Shown here one piece after another: positions 1-10,123 of a stretch of 64,000 nt of DNA. Below the pieces are notes generated by a model, which saw only the letters and a program-made list of their open reading frames with translations, was not told where the DNA came from and made no database searches. Made by a program: the position numbers and the translations under genes. Position 1 is the stretch's first letter; each line of letters opens with the position of its first letter. The stretch comes from Pseudomonas sp. DC1.2 (GTDB taxonomy: Bacteria; Pseudomonadota; Gammaproteobacteria; Pseudomonadales; Pseudomonadaceae), in NCBI RefSeq assembly GCF_034351645.1, contig NZ_CP133782.1, positions 1,803,001 to 1,867,000 on the forward strand. The letters run 5' to 3'.

Positions 1-1
1 T

Positions 2-1177
2 CGAACCGAAGTTAAGGACGAGGAGTATCAGGAGTTCTACAAACACATTGCTCACGACTACGAAAACCCGCTGAGCTGGAGCCATAACAAGGTCGAAGGC
101 AAGTTGGAATACAGCTCGCTGCTGTACGTGCCGACCCGTGCGCCGTTCGACCTGTACCAGCGTGAAGCGCCAAAAGGCCTGAAACTGTACGTGCAGCGTG
201 TGTTTGTCATGGACCAGGCTGAGTCTTTCCTGCCGTTGTACCTGCGCTTCATCAAAGGCGTGGTCGATTCCAATGACCTGTCGCTGAACGTGTCGCGGGA
301 AATCCTGCAGAAAGACCCGATCATCGACTCCATGAAGTCGGCGCTGACCAAGCGTGTTCTGGACATGCTGGAAAAACTGGCGAAGAACGAGCCTGAGCAA
401 TACAAAGGCTTCTGGAAAAACTTTGGTCAGGTCATGAAAGAAGGCCCGGCTGAAGATTTTGCTAACAAAGAGAAAATTGCTGGTCTGCTGCGTTTTGCGT
501 CCACTCAGGGCGAAGAAGGCGAGCAAGTCGTGTCCCTGGCCGAATACCTGGCTCGCGCCAAGGAAGGTCAGGACAAAATCTACTACCTGACCGGCGAAAC
601 CTACGCACAAGTCAAAAACAGTCCGCACCTGGAAGTCTTTCGCAAGAAAGGCATCGAAGTGCTGCTGCTGACTGACCGCATCGACGAGTGGCTGATGAGC
701 TACCTCAGCGACTTCGACGGCAAGAGTTTTGTCGACGTGGCACGCGGCGATCTCGACCTGGGCAATCTGGACTCGGAAGAGGACAAGAAAGCCGCTGAAG
801 AAGTTGCCAAGTCCAAAGAAGGTCTGGTCGAGCGTCTGAAGGCTGCACTGGGCGACGCCGTTGCTGAAGTGCGGGTTTCCCACCGTTTGACCGACTCTCC
901 GGCGATTCTGGCCATCGGCGAGCAGGACCTGGGCCTGCAAATGCGTCAGATCCTCGAAGCCAGCGGTCAGAAGGTTCCAGACTCGAAGCCGATTTTCGAA
1001 TTTAACCCGGCTCACCCGTTGATCGAGAAGCTCGACGGCGAGCAGAGCGAAGAGCGTTTTGGCGACTTGTCGCACATTCTCTTCGATCAGGCGGCCCTTG
1101 CGGCTGGCGACAGCTTGAAAGACCCGGCCGCTTACGTGCGCCGTCTCAACAAGTTGCTGGTTGAACTGTCGGTTTAA
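2..1177 (+). CDS. htpG: Chaperone protein HtpG (Hsp90), C-terminal part
   Basis: The reading frame is open from the left edge, so the gene starts outside the window; 391 C-terminal residues are visible. They cover the end of the Hsp90 middle domain and the C-terminal dimerisation domain. Recognisable stretches are [12 protein letters not shown], the block [17 protein letters not shown] that is nearly invariant in bacterial HtpG, and a C-terminus with EFNPAHPLI. HtpG is the cytosolic ATP-dependent Hsp90 chaperone; the ATPase domain lies off-window. A clear intrinsic terminator follows 14 bases after the stop, so it is likely the last gene of its unit. Identification is from family knowledge and is firm. 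Confidence 0.97.
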   Translation, partial: RTEVKDEEYQEFYKHIAHDYENPLSWSHNKVEGKLEYSSLLYVPTRAPFDLYQREAPKGLKLYVQRVFVMDQAESFLPLYLRFIKGVVDSNDLSLNVSREILQKDPIIDSMKSALTKRVLDMLEKLAKNEPEQYKGFWKNFGQVMKEGPAEDFANKEKIAGLLRFASTQGEEGEQVVSLAEYLARAKEGQDKIYYLTGETYAQVKNSPHLEVFRKKGIEVLLLTDRIDEWLMSYLSDFDGKSFVDVARGDLDLGNLDSEEDKKAAEEVAKSKEGLVERLKAALGDAVAEVRVSHRLTDSPAILAIGEQDLGLQMRQILEASGQKVPDSKPIFEFNPAHPLIEKLDGEQSEERFGDLSHILFDQAALAAGDSLKDPAAYVRRLNKLLVELSV

Positions 1178-1190
1178 TCACGTTGTATAA

Positions 1191-1214
1191 AAACCCGCTT
1201 CGGCGGGTTTTTTC
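1191..1214 (+). terminator. Intrinsic terminator after htpG
   Basis: Stem AACCCGC / GCGGGTT with a TTCG loop, followed by a run of T, placed just behind the htpG stop codon. Confidence 0.9.
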
Positions 1215-1238
1215 ATTATTGATTCTCAGGAGTTTGCA

Positions 1239-1967
1239 ATGAGCCAGGTCTCTGTACGTTCCGTGGTCTATCAGGTTGATGGCCAAACCTTTGAAAGCCG
1301 TCTGGCCTTCGACGCTGAGCACAAAGGGCCGCGCCCCGGTTTGCTGATGGCGCCGAACTGGATGGGTGTGAGTGCCGGGGCAGAGGACATTGCTAAAGCC
1401 GTCGCGGCCAAGGGCTATGTGGTGCTGATTGCTGACCTCTATGGTCAGTCGGTTCGTCCACAGAATGGCGATGAGGCGGGCGCGGCAATGATGCCGTTGA
1501 AGAATGATCGCGCGCTGCTGCGCCAACGTATGCGGGCTGCGTTCGAGCAATTGCAGGCTCAGGGCGACGCGACGGTCGATACCTCGAAATTGGCGACTTT
1601 CGGTTTCTGCTTTGGTGGTTGCTGCGCGTTGGAGCTGGCTCGTACCGGTGCTCCGCTGAAAGCGGCGGTTTCATTCCATGGCACGCTGGACACCCCGGAC
1701 GTCAATGACGCCAAAAACATCAAGGGTTCGGTGCTGGTGCTGCACGGCGCGTCTGATCCGCTGGTGCCGAAAGAGCAACTGCCGGCATTTGAGAATGAAA
1801 TGAATGCAGCGGGTGTCGACTGGCAACTCTTGAGCTACGGCGGTGCGGTGCATTCGTTCACCGACCCGCACGCCAATGTGCCGGGCATGATGATGTATGA
1901 CGCCAAGACCGCCACTCGGGCGTTTGTGTCGATGCATAATTTGTTGGATGAAGCGTTTAGCGGCTGA
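1239..1967 (+). CDS. Dienelactone hydrolase family protein
   Basis: 242-residue alpha/beta hydrolase of the dienelactone hydrolase family, likely cytosolic. The nucleophile elbow reads GFCFGG with Cys124 in place of the usual serine, which is the family hallmark; Asp173 (HGASDPLVP) and His205 (GGAVHSFTDP) complete the triad. The start is an ATG preceded by CAGGAG at a good distance. It stands alone between the htpG terminator and a REP pair. The natural substrate cannot be read from sequence; true dienelactone hydrolases act in chlorocatechol breakdown, but no such pathway genes are nearby, so a general carboxylic ester or lactone hydrolase role is more likely. Confidence 0.9.
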   Translation: MSQVSVRSVVYQVDGQTFESRLAFDAEHKGPRPGLLMAPNWMGVSAGAEDIAKAVAAKGYVVLIADLYGQSVRPQNGDEAGAAMMPLKNDRALLRQRMRAAFEQLQAQGDATVDTSKLATFGFCFGGCCALELARTGAPLKAAVSFHGTLDTPDVNDAKNIKGSVLVLHGASDPLVPKEQLPAFENEMNAAGVDWQLLSYGGAVHSFTDPHANVPGMMMYDAKTATRAFVSMHNLLDEAFSG

Positions 1968-2007
1968 TTGCTGCTTTAGCCCTGACATCGTGGGTTTCAG
2001 GGCTGGC

Positions 2008-2068
2008 CTCATCGCGAGCAAACGCCTGCATTAAGACGCGGTCAATGTGTGAAGCTTGCTCGCGATGG
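2008..2068. repeat. REP pair (REPIN-like)
   Basis: Two inverted copies of a Pseudomonas REP core, ATCGCGAGCAAAC at 2011-2023 and GAAGCTTGCTCGCGAT at 2051-2066, separated by about 27 bases, in the gap between two convergent genes. Non-coding; may act as a convergent transcription barrier. Confidence 0.75.
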
Positions 2069-2082
2069 CGCTGTAACGGGTC

Positions 2083-2943
2083 TCAAGGCAGTTCGATCCG
2101 TTCACTTTCCCCCGGCACTGTTGGCCAATCCCCGGCCGCCCAGCGTCGGCGTGCTTCTTCGATAATTGCAGGATCGCTCGCGACAAAGTTCCAGTTGACG
2201 CGCCGTGGCCCATCCAGCGGTGCTCCACCGAACAACACGGCGTGGCAGTCACTCTCGGCAACTAACGTCATCTCTTGCCCGACCGGCAACACCACCAGCG
2301 AATGCGGCACTAGCGTTTCGCCGTCGAGTTGCAATTCGCCGTCCAGCACATACAACGCACGTTCTTCATGCTCGTTAGGAATCAGCAGCGTGGTCGCCGT
2401 TTGCAGGTGCAGTTGTGCATACAGCGTGGGAGAAAGCACCGGCACCGGTGATTCCAGGCAAAAGCCTGATCCGGCGATCATCCGGATTGTCACCCCAAGG
2501 TTATCGCTGACCGGCAATGTGCTCGCCGAGTGATGGCTGTAGTGCCCAAGACCCTGCTCATGCTCCTTCGGTGAGGCCAGCCAGACCTGCAAGCCGTGCA
2601 TCGTAAAACCGCTGTTTTTCAGCGTTTTCGGTGTGCGTTCGACGTGGGCGATGGCGCTGCCCGCAGTCATCCAGCTGACATCCCCTGGGCCGACCACCTA
2701 GTCGGAACCGAGACTGTCCTTGTGCTGAAGTTGCCCTTCGAACAAGTAAGTCAGGGTGGACAGGCCAATGTGCGGATGCTGTCGGATATTCATCCCTTGG
2801 CCCGCTGGATAATACGTTTTGAGCAGATGGTCGAAAAACACAAAAGGTCCGACACTGCGGCATTTGGCTGCTGGCAACGGGCGAAGAATTGGCTGGCCTT
2901 CGACGTCTTCAGTACGAGGGCGGATTACGAGCGGCGAGGTCAT
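2083..2943 (-). pseudogene. Pirin family protein, interrupted by in-frame TAG
   Basis: A 286-codon frame encodes a complete bicupin pirin: N-terminal MTSPLVIRPRTEDV, the metal-site region RQHPHIGLSTLTYLFEG, GPGDVSWMTAGSAIAHVERTP and a full C-terminal cupin. The frame is broken once, at 2698-2700, where codon 82 is TAG (complement CTA). The family has a glutamine here (in contexts like LGxxQVVGPGDV), so one C-to-T change of CAG explains it. Everything else is intact and in frame on both sides, which suggests a recent change or a sequence error. The truncated 81-residue product would lose the second half of the metal site. A GTG directly after the TAG could allow re-initiation, but the product would lack the first ligands. 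Pirins are non-haem iron proteins, some with quercetinase activity. The start was taken at 2943 by the family's normal length. Confidence 0.85.
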
Positions 2944-3232
2944 GCTGCATTCCAGGCTGAGCGGGTGATATGAGGAGCATAACTCGCTGGCGCAGGCCTT
3001 GGCGGTGTTGAGCGTTAAACGGCCTTGCAGTGCGCTGTTCTGAGGGTTCAGGGTTGATCTTTTAGCGGTTCGATAACGTTTTACCGTGTGCTGAATCGTC
3101 AGCGCTCTAGTGATCGAAGTAATTCGACGTTTTGATATCACGTTTTGGTCTTACGCAAATGTTATCCGGGCCGATACCTTCTAAAGCAACCCGCTGCAGG
3201 TCGATGCAGCATTTTTGGAAGGAGCCAGAGCA

Positions 3233-4858
3233 ATGAGCATCAGAAGTCTCAATATCGCGCCCAGGGCAGGCCTGGGTTTTGGTCTGTTGGCGTTGATGGT
3301 GTTTGGATTGGGGGCGTTCGCCCTGCTGCAAATGTCTAAAATGCGTGCGCAGTCCGACGAGGTCGATAGCAATTGGCTGCCCAGCGTGATGGCGGTCGGT
3401 GACATGAGCCAGGACATGCTGCGGCTTCGGGCCTTGACCATGCGCCTGTTGATCAACCGTGATCCGCAGGCGTTGGCGCAGAACATCAGTAAGCTCGACG
3501 AACTCAAAAGTCAGCTCGGCGACCCGCAGCAGCGTTATGACGCCTTGATTGTCTTGCCCAAAGAGCGCTCGCTGTTTGATCGTTTCAAAGCCTCGGGGCA
3601 AGCGTATTTGCAGTTTCAGGGGCAGGTGATGACGCTGTCTGCCCAAGGGCGTGTGGCGGAGGCGACCGCGATCCTCAATGACCAGATGAGCCCGCTGGCC
3701 GATGAGATCGCGGTCACCCTCAAGGAACTGATCGATCTGAACAAGTACAACGCTAACCTTGCAACCGAGGCAGCGCGCCGGGTGTTTAGCAGCTCGCGGC
3801 TGTGGGTGGGGGCGATGATCGGGTTCGCGGCGCTGATGACTGTCGGTCTGGCGCTGCTGTTGACGCGCAGCATTGTCTTGCCGTTGTCTCAATCCCTGAG
3901 GGTGGCTGAGGTCGTCGCTGGCGGCGATTTAACCGCCGATATCACCATCACTGGCAAGGACGAGCCGGCGCGCCTGTTGCAGGCGCTCAAGAGCATGCAG
4001 CAGAGTTTGCGCGAAACCATTCGGCGTATCAGCGACTCGTCCAGCCAACTGGCCTCGGCTTCGGAAGAACTCAGTTGCGTCACGGAGGACGCCACGCGTG
4101 GCCTGCATCAGCAAAGCCTGGAAATTGAGCAGGCCGCCACGGCGGTCAATCAGATGACTGCTGCGGTGGAGGAGGTTGCGAGCAATGCCGTGGCCACGTC
4201 TCAGGCGTCCCAGGAGTCTGACCGGATCGCCCGTCAGGGGCGCGAGCAGGTGCATCAAACGGTGTTGTCCATCGAGTCCCTGGCCGACGACGTCACTGCC
4301 AATGCATCACAGGTCGAGGACTTGGCGCAGAAGGTATATGGCATCAGCAAGGTGCTGGACGTGATTCGTTCGATTGCCGAGCAAACTAATTTGTTGGCCC
4401 TGAACGCCGCGATTGAGGCGGCGCGGGCCGGTGATGCCGGGCGCGGTTTTGCGGTGGTGGCGGATGAGGTGCGGGCGCTGGCCCATCGGACTCAGCAATC
4501 AACCCGTGAAATCGAGCAGATGATCAGCGGTATCCAGCAAGGCACCGATTCGGCGGTCAGTTCGATGGCGCAGAGCAACACGCGGGCGCGCTCGACCCTG
4601 GAAGTTGCGAAAGCAGCGGGCATCGCGCTGGAAGAGATGGCGTCGGCGTTTGCCATGATCAATGAGCGCAACATTGTGATTGCCAGTGCCTCTGAAGAAC
4701 AGGCTGCCGTGGCGCGGGAGGTGGATCGCAACCTGATGAATATTCGTGACCTGGCCTTGCAGACGTCGGCGGGAGCGAATCAGACCAGTGCGGCGAGTCA
4801 GGAAATGTCTCGGTTGGCGGTGGACCTCAATACCCTGGTGGCGCGGTTTTCAGTCTGA
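3233..4858 (+). CDS. Methyl-accepting chemotaxis protein (4HB sensor type)
   Basis: 541-residue chemoreceptor. An N-terminal membrane segment (about residues 12-34) is followed by a periplasmic four-helix-bundle ligand domain of about 150 residues, a second membrane segment (about 190-212), a HAMP linker and a long cytoplasmic coiled coil. The conserved signalling tip is present ([18 protein letters not shown], then [18 protein letters not shown]). The start was chosen at 3233 because GGAAGGAG lies eight bases upstream; an in-frame start at 3215 would put this site inside the gene. It binds an unknown ligand and signals to CheA/CheW; no other chemotaxis gene is nearby, so it is an orphan receptor. 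It lacks an obvious C-terminal CheR-tether pentapeptide. Confidence 0.95.
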   Translation: MSIRSLNIAPRAGLGFGLLALMVFGLGAFALLQMSKMRAQSDEVDSNWLPSVMAVGDMSQDMLRLRALTMRLLINRDPQALAQNISKLDELKSQLGDPQQRYDALIVLPKERSLFDRFKASGQAYLQFQGQVMTLSAQGRVAEATAILNDQMSPLADEIAVTLKELIDLNKYNANLATEAARRVFSSSRLWVGAMIGFAALMTVGLALLLTRSIVLPLSQSLRVAEVVAGGDLTADITITGKDEPARLLQALKSMQQSLRETIRRISDSSSQLASASEELSCVTEDATRGLHQQSLEIEQAATAVNQMTAAVEEVASNAVATSQASQESDRIARQGREQVHQTVLSIESLADDVTANASQVEDLAQKVYGISKVLDVIRSIAEQTNLLALNAAIEAARAGDAGRGFAVVADEVRALAHRTQQSTREIEQMISGIQQGTDSAVSSMAQSNTRARSTLEVAKAAGIALEEMASAFAMINERNIVIASASEEQAAVAREVDRNLMNIRDLALQTSAGANQTSAASQEMSRLAVDLNTLVARFSV

Positions 4859-4889
4859 AGGGCTGGCTGAGCGCTCAGGCGAAAAAAAA

Positions 4890-4912
4890 CCCCGCATGGG
4901 CGGGGCTCTTTC
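4890..4912. terminator. Bidirectional terminator between receptor and DUF3108 gene
   Basis: Stem CCCCGC / GCGGGG with loop ATGG, preceded by eight A and followed by CTCTTT, between two convergent genes; it can stop transcription from both sides. Confidence 0.85.
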
Positions 4913-4924
4913 AATTGCCGCGGT

Positions 4925-5638
4925 TCAGCTGCCTTTGACAGCTTTGCCATTGACCGTGCCGTCGAGGAGCATGATGTTGTACTCCTTGCCGTCGGTTTCG
5001 ACCTGTTGCAGACGGACTAGCAAGTAATCCCAGTCCTTGGCGAACCACATGACAGTCGTTCGCTTGGTTTGTGTCGGATCACGCACGCGCTCGACCTTGA
5101 TCGCGTCGATCTGGCCAGCCTTGGTGTCGACTTTTTCCGGGCCCAGCACGCGGAAGTCATAGGTGTCGACATCGCCGCCATCGACCACCTGATAGCTCAT
5201 GCTTTTCTTGCCGGCAGCCACATCATGCTGAAGCGCAAGCTGGTAGGTGGATTTATCGACCATGCCACGGTTCAGCGGAACCTTGACCGGGTCACCGCGA
5301 TCGGTGCCGGTGACCATTTTGTTGGTCCAGTCGAAGTCCAGGTCAGCCTTTTTGGCTTTGCCCAGACCGCCCCTTTCGAAGTGATAGGACTGTGGCAGCA
5401 AGGTGTCCTTGTCCAGCGTCAGGGTGCTTTCCTCGGATAAGCTGGCGATCATCATCGACGCCTTGAAGCTCAGCTTCCAGACACCGTTGGCTTCTTGGGT
5501 CAGGCTGCGCTCGGCGGTGCCGCTCATGGGCAACTGCTTCCAGTCAGCGGTGTAGCTGGCGGAGAAAGGTTGAAGGTCTGCCGCTTGTGCCAGAGGCAGG
5601 GCGAACAGAGCGCAAGCGAAGAGCAAGGCGCGACGCAT
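4925..5638 (-). CDS. DUF3108 domain protein, exported
   Basis: 237 residues with a clean signal peptide (MRRALLFACALFALPLAQA, cleaved before ADLQPF), so it is periplasmic. The mature part matches the DUF3108 pattern: a start like FSASYTADWKQLPMSG, repeated beta strands, and a central LPQSYHFERGG. The function is not known; the beta-rich fold and export suggest an envelope role. It starts eight bases after the purN stop and belongs to the same transcription unit, an arrangement commonly seen in pseudomonads, though no link to purine synthesis is evident. Confidence 0.88.
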   Translation of the reverse strand: MRRALLFACALFALPLAQAADLQPFSASYTADWKQLPMSGTAERSLTQEANGVWKLSFKASMMIASLSEESTLTLDKDTLLPQSYHFERGGLGKAKKADLDFDWTNKMVTGTDRGDPVKVPLNRGMVDKSTYQLALQHDVAAGKKSMSYQVVDGGDVDTYDFRVLGPEKVDTKAGQIDAIKVERVRDPTQTKRTTVMWFAKDWDYLLVRLQQVETDGKEYNIMLLDGTVNGKAVKGS

Positions 5639-5646
5639 AAAATCTC

Positions 5647-6297
5647 CTAGGTTCGTATCAAGTGGCCACTGGCCGCAAGTAACTGTCCATCCAGTAAAGC
5701 ACCGTGTTCGCCGAGCGATAAGCGACCTTCGGCAAACCAGCGTATGGCCATCGGGTAGATCAGGTGTTCCTGAGCATGGACCCGCTGCGCCAGACTCTGC
5801 GGCGAATCGTGCAACTCTACCGGTATTACTGCCTGTACGACCAGTGGGCCGCCATCGAGTTCCTCGGTGACAAAGTGTACGGAGCAGCCGTGCTCGCTGT
5901 CGCCGGCCTCCAACGCACGCTGATGAGTGTGTAACCCTTTGTATTTGGGCAGCAGCGAGGGATGGATGTTGAGCAGGCGACCTTGGTAGTGGCGAACGAA
6001 GTCAGCGCTGAGAATGCGCATGAAACCAGCCAGTACCACGAGTTTTGGGTTGAAAGCGTCGATCATTTCGATCAGCGCGGCATCGAAGGCCTCACGGCCT
6101 TCGAATGCCTTGTGATCCAGGGCGTGGGTGGCGATACCTGCGTCCCTGGCGCGTTGCAGGCCGTAAGCGTCGGCGCGGTTGGACATCACCGCAGCGATGC
6201 GGACCGGGCTGTCGCCGGTCTGCGTGCTGTCGATCAAAGCCTGCAAGTTACTGCCGGTGCCGGAGAGCAGCACCACGACATCACACTGATGAGGCAT
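5647..6297 (-). CDS. purN: Phosphoribosylglycinamide formyltransferase
   Basis: 216 residues. PurN transfers a formyl group from 10-formyl-tetrahydrofolate to GAR, the third step of purine synthesis, in the cytosol. Visible motifs: the phosphate-binding loop LLSGTGSNLQALID near the N-terminus, FMRILS, NIHPSLLPKYKG (catalytic Asn and His), and the folate-site HFVTEELDGGPLV with its Asp. The ATG at 6295-6297 overlaps the purM stop as TAATG, so the two are translationally coupled; longer in-frame starts upstream would run into purM and are not credible. Confidence 0.97.
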   Translation of the reverse strand: MPHQCDVVVLLSGTGSNLQALIDSTQTGDSPVRIAAVMSNRADAYGLQRARDAGIATHALDHKAFEGREAFDAALIEMIDAFNPKLVVLAGFMRILSADFVRHYQGRLLNIHPSLLPKYKGLHTHQRALEAGDSEHGCSVHFVTEELDGGPLVVQAVIPVELHDSPQSLAQRVHAQEHLIYPMAIRWFAEGRLSLGEHGALLDGQLLAASGHLIRT

Positions 6298-7355
6298 TAG
6301 TGAGCCTTGAGGTTCTTCAGTTCGACCTGAGCCGCGCCTTCGGCAGCGGTGGAGATCTGACCGATGACCCATGGCTGCTCGCCGGCTTCACGCAGAACGT
6401 TCAGCGCGGTTTCAACGTGCTCTTGAGCGACGCAGATAACCATGCCGACGCCGCAGTTCAGCACGCGGTGCATTTCGTTTTCGTCGACGTTGCCTTTCTC
6501 TTGCAGCCAGTCGAACACGGCCGGGCGAGTCCAGCTTGCCACGTCAACCACTGCTTGAGCGCCTTTAGGCAGCACGCGCGGGATGTTGTCGAGCAGGCCA
6601 CCGCCGGTGATGTGGGCCATGGCTTTGACGGCGCCGGTTTCCTTGATCAGCTTGAGCAGCGGCTTGACGTAGATGCGGGTCGGTGCCATCAACAAGTCGG
6701 TCAGCGGTTTGCCGTCGAGCTGAATGTTTTCGATGTCTGCACCCGACACTTCGATGATCTTGCGGATCAGCGAGTAGCCGTTGGAATGCGGGCCGGACGA
6801 CGGCAGCGCAAGCAGTGCGTCACCGGCAGCGACTTTGGAGCCGTCGATGATTTCCGATTTTTCCACGACGCCGACGCAGAAGCCTGCGAGGTCGTAGTCT
6901 TCGCCTTCGTACATGCCTGGCATTTCAGCGGTTTCACCACCGACCAGGGAGCAGCCGGACAGTTCGCAGCCCGCGCCAATGCCGGTCACAACCTGGGTCG
7001 CGGTTTCGACGTTGAGTTTGCCGGTGGCGTAGTAGTCGAGGAAGAACAGCGGTTCGGCGCCGCAGACCACCAGGTCGTTGACGCACATGGCAACCAGGTC
7101 GATACCGATGCTGTCGTGCTTGTTCAGGTTCAATGCCAGACGCAGCTTAGTGCCCACACCGTCGGTGCCGGAAACCAGTACCGGCTGTTTGTAGCCAGCC
7201 GGGATTTCGCAGAGGGCGCCGAAACCGCCCAGGCCGCCCATGACTTCCGGGCGCGCAGTGCGCTTGGCGACGCTCTTGATGCGTTCGACCAATGCTTCGC
7301 CGGCGTCGATGTCTACACCGGCGTCCTTGTAGCTCAGGGAGGGTTGCTTGCTCAT
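6297..7355 (-). CDS. purM: Phosphoribosylformylglycinamidine cyclo-ligase (AIR synthetase)
   Basis: 352 residues, standard length. PurM closes FGAM to AIR with ATP, the fifth step of purine synthesis. The sequence begins [19 protein letters not shown], contains the glycine-rich [12 protein letters not shown] and the ligand loop [11 protein letters not shown], and ends in the usual domain with [13 protein letters not shown]. The start was placed at 7355 by comparison with the family. First gene of the purM-purN-DUF3108 unit. The 380-base gap upstream, shared with the divergent DUF2066 gene, should hold its promoter. Confidence 0.97.
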   Translation of the reverse strand: MSKQPSLSYKDAGVDIDAGEALVERIKSVAKRTARPEVMGGLGGFGALCEIPAGYKQPVLVSGTDGVGTKLRLALNLNKHDSIGIDLVAMCVNDLVVCGAEPLFFLDYYATGKLNVETATQVVTGIGAGCELSGCSLVGGETAEMPGMYEGEDYDLAGFCVGVVEKSEIIDGSKVAAGDALLALPSSGPHSNGYSLIRKIIEVSGADIENIQLDGKPLTDLLMAPTRIYVKPLLKLIKETGAVKAMAHITGGGLLDNIPRVLPKGAQAVVDVASWTRPAVFDWLQEKGNVDENEMHRVLNCGVGMVICVAQEHVETALNVLREAGEQPWVIGQISTAAEGAAQVELKNLKAH

Positions 7356-7737
7356 GATCCAGGCCTTTAGGGGGGATTCAGGGGTAACGACCGAGTCCAG
7401 TGGGACCGCCGAAATAGACGAAGGCATTGGCCATACGCGAATTTCAGGGTGCCCGGCTGTTGCCGGTCTGCGAAGGCGCGCGATTTTATCAGGCTTGAGG
7501 GGCAGCGACCATCCTCGCGCCGACAGCAGGGGGCATATCAGCCAAAAAAACCGTTATTACGTGTGTTGGTGGCATCCCCCATGGCTGTATAAGGTATCGC
7601 CATTAACCGTCTATCGTTATAGCAGTACAAAAACTTACCGTGGTCGGGTGAATGTTTTGCTGCGGGGCGTGGTCACAGCTTTGCTCAATCCGGTTCACGC
7701 GGCCTGTTCCAGCCGCTCTTGTCGTCGGGAATCCTCC
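7356..7737. other. Divergent intergenic region purM / DUF2066 gene
   Basis: About 380 bases between two divergent starts. I see no convincing ORF, no tRNA and no known riboswitch. An A-tract and an AT-rich part (about 7545-7640) are the likeliest site of the rightward promoter. I did not find a PurR-type palindrome. Confidence 0.5.
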
Positions 7738-8784
7738 ATGCGTTTTTGTAAAATTTTCTGTGCCGGCTGTTTGTCGTTGATCAGCCTCGCGAGTCATGCC
7801 GAAACCGTTAAGAATTTGTATCAGGTGAGTCAGCCTGTCAGCGGCCAGACTCAGGAAGTGCGCGATCAAGCGACCCAGCAGGCGCTGGATACGCTGGTGT
7901 TGCGGCTGACCGGGGATCCCAAATCTCTGCAAAATCCAGGGTTGGCGGTGATCCGCAAGGACCCTCAGCAGATCATCAGTCAGTACGGCTTTGATGCGGG
8001 GCCACCGGAAACCCTGAAAATCGATTTCGATCCGTCCTCCACCGAACAGGCCTTGCGGCGTGCCGGACTTGCGTTGTGGGGCGCCAATCGGCCGTCGATG
8101 CTTGGCTGGTGGCTAAGCGATTCCACTGAAGGCTCAAGCCTGGTGGGCGATGGTCAAGCCAGCGCTGCACCGCTGCGTCGCGCCGCTCAGCATCGCGGTC
8201 TGGCGCTGCGCCTGCCGTTGGGCGACTTGAGCGAGCAACTGGTGGCGACGGCACCGAATCTTGAAGGCAATGATCCTGCGCCTCTGCGTGTCGCTTCAGA
8301 GCGTTACGGCGCCGATGCCTTGTTGGCGGTTCATGCCCGTGAAGAGGGCGGGCAATGGCAAGCCAAGTGGCACCTGTGGCTCGGCGACCAAAAAGAAGCC
8401 GGGAGTGTGCAGGGCGCCAGTCAGGCCGCCGTAGTCGATGCCGTTATGTTGGCGGTCAGTGAGCGCCTGGCGCCCCGTTTCGTCGTGAAAGCCGGTGCTT
8501 CGAGTGAGCAGTTGCTGGAAGTGCAAGGCATGAACCTTGAGCATTACGCGGCACTCGGGCATTTACTTGAGCCTTTCGGTGCGCGTTTGGTCAGCGTCGA
8601 TGGCGAGCGCATTGTTTATCGGGTCAATGGCAGTCCCGAGCAGTTGAAGTCGCAGTTATCGCTGGCGAAGTTGCAGCAGGTTCCGGCGGGCGAGCTAACG
8701 GCTCCGGGCGTTTCCGGCCCTGTTGCGATCGATGGTTCATCCCCGGCCACAGCGCCGGCCGCACAACTGCGGTTCCGTTGGTAA
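7738..8784 (+). CDS. DUF2066 domain protein, exported
   Basis: 348 residues starting MRFCKIFCAGCLSLISLASHA, a signal peptide with cleavage before ETVKNLY, so it is periplasmic or envelope-associated. The body matches the DUF2066 family (early YQVSQPVSGQTQEVRDQA, then TLVLRLTGDPKSL). No catalytic motif is recognisable. It is followed 35 bases later by an AI-2E-family permease and then hda; this gene trio next to purMN is conserved in pseudomonads. Longer in-frame starts exist upstream but would lose the signal peptide. Confidence 0.88.
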   Translation: MRFCKIFCAGCLSLISLASHAETVKNLYQVSQPVSGQTQEVRDQATQQALDTLVLRLTGDPKSLQNPGLAVIRKDPQQIISQYGFDAGPPETLKIDFDPSSTEQALRRAGLALWGANRPSMLGWWLSDSTEGSSLVGDGQASAAPLRRAAQHRGLALRLPLGDLSEQLVATAPNLEGNDPAPLRVASERYGADALLAVHAREEGGQWQAKWHLWLGDQKEAGSVQGASQAAVVDAVMLAVSERLAPRFVVKAGASSEQLLEVQGMNLEHYAALGHLLEPFGARLVSVDGERIVYRVNGSPEQLKSQLSLAKLQQVPAGELTAPGVSGPVAIDGSSPATAPAAQLRFRW

Positions 8785-8819
8785 GTTTTTCTTTCCTTAT
8801 ATAAATGCAGGAGTGGTTC

Positions 8820-9893
8820 ATGGTCGATATGCGGCGTTGGTTCTGGTTGGGTGGCGTGGTGCTGCTCTGCGGGTTTGTGTGGCTGCTGCATCCGATCCTG
8901 ACACCGTTTCTGGTGGCGCTGCTGTTGGCCTATCTGTTCGATCCTTTGGTGGATCGCCTGGAAAAGCTTGGCCTGTCGAGGACGTGGGGCGTGGTGTCGG
9001 TGTTTGCGTTGTTCACCCTGATCGTCACGACGCTGATGCTGGTGTTGGTGCCGTTGCTCGCCAAGCAGCTGTTTCGTCTCTACGAGCTGGCACCGCAGAT
9101 GCTCGATTGGTTGCAACACACGGCCGTGCCGTGGGCGCAGTCGAAACTGGGTCTGGCGGATGGTTTCTGGAAGTTCGACAAGGTCAAGGCGGCGATCAGC
9201 GAACACATGGGGCAGACCACCGATATCGTCGGCGTGGTCCTGAGCCAGGCGACCGCTTCCAGTCTCGCGTTGATTGGCTGGCTGGCGAACCTGGTGCTGA
9301 TTCCAGTGGTGAGTTTCTATCTGCTGCGCGACTGGGATCTGATGATGGCGAAGATTCGCAGCCTGTTACCGCGAGACCGGGAGGAGCGCATTGTCGCCCT
9401 GGCCGGTGAATGCCATGAAGTGCTCGGGGCGTTTGTGCGCGGTCAGTTGCTGGTGATGCTGGCGCTGGGTGTGATCTACGCGGCAGGCTTGATGATTGTC
9501 GGGCTGGAGTTGGGGCTGTTGATCGGCCTGATCGCCGGTTTGGCGGCGATTGTGCCGTATATGGGGTTTGTGATCGGAATTGGCGCGGCGTTGATTGCCG
9601 GTCTGTTCCAGTTCGGTGGCGACCTGTATCCCATGATCGGCATCGTCGCGGTGTTTATGGTCGGGCAGGCGCTTGAAGGCATGGTGTTGACCCCGTTGCT
9701 GGTGGGGGACCGAATCGGCCTGCATCCGGTGGCGGTGATCTTCGCGATTCTGGCTGGCGGTGAGTTGTTTGGTTTTACCGGTGTATTACTGGCCTTGCCC
9801 GTGGCAGCGGTGATCATGGTGCTGGTGCGTCATATGCATGATTTGTATAAAGATTCAGATATTTACAGCGGCGTCGACGATCCAGAGCTATAG
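8820..9893 (+). CDS. AI-2E family transporter (PerM-like membrane protein)
   Basis: 357 residues with about seven to eight hydrophobic segments: two at the N-terminus, a central soluble part (about 60-160) and a clustered C-terminal set. The family includes E. coli TqsA and PerM and various ion/solute exporters; sequence alone does not give the substrate. CAGGAG at 8808-8813 sits six bases before the chosen ATG; an earlier ATG at 8805 has no ribosome site. Confidence 0.9.
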   Translation: MVDMRRWFWLGGVVLLCGFVWLLHPILTPFLVALLLAYLFDPLVDRLEKLGLSRTWGVVSVFALFTLIVTTLMLVLVPLLAKQLFRLYELAPQMLDWLQHTAVPWAQSKLGLADGFWKFDKVKAAISEHMGQTTDIVGVVLSQATASSLALIGWLANLVLIPVVSFYLLRDWDLMMAKIRSLLPRDREERIVALAGECHEVLGAFVRGQLLVMLALGVIYAAGLMIVGLELGLLIGLIAGLAAIVPYMGFVIGIGAALIAGLFQFGGDLYPMIGIVAVFMVGQALEGMVLTPLLVGDRIGLHPVAVIFAILAGGELFGFTGVLLALPVAAVIMVLVRHMHDLYKDSDIYSGVDDPEL

Positions 9894-9915
9894 GGCTTGT
9901 TGAGCGCTCGTCGCG

Positions 9916-9950
9916 GGCCACCCGGTTCACTGCCGGGTTGGCCTCTTTCC
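9916..9950 (+). terminator. Possible terminator before hda
   Basis: GGCCA-CCCGG pairs with CCGGGTTGGCC across a seven-base loop, followed by TCTTTCC. The T tract is imperfect, so termination may be partial. Confidence 0.5.
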
Positions 9951-10123
9951 GTCCGGCGGTGATCACCGCGTGTGCCAAAGAAACTGTCATAAAAGCAGTG
10001 CGCTAACGCAAACCTTTGATTTTGCTTGTGGTCTGTCGCATTGTGCGGGCTGCCTCACGGGTATAAACTTCGCAAACTTTACACAGAGGCCACTAATGGT
10101 TCCTTTGGAACTGTTCAGTCAGC

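Noticed and set aside
6105..7370. Plus-strand frame of 421 codons opposite purN/purM
   Set aside because: It is the antisense shadow of two certain purine genes, has no ribosome site and an implausible composition rich in His, Asp and Val.
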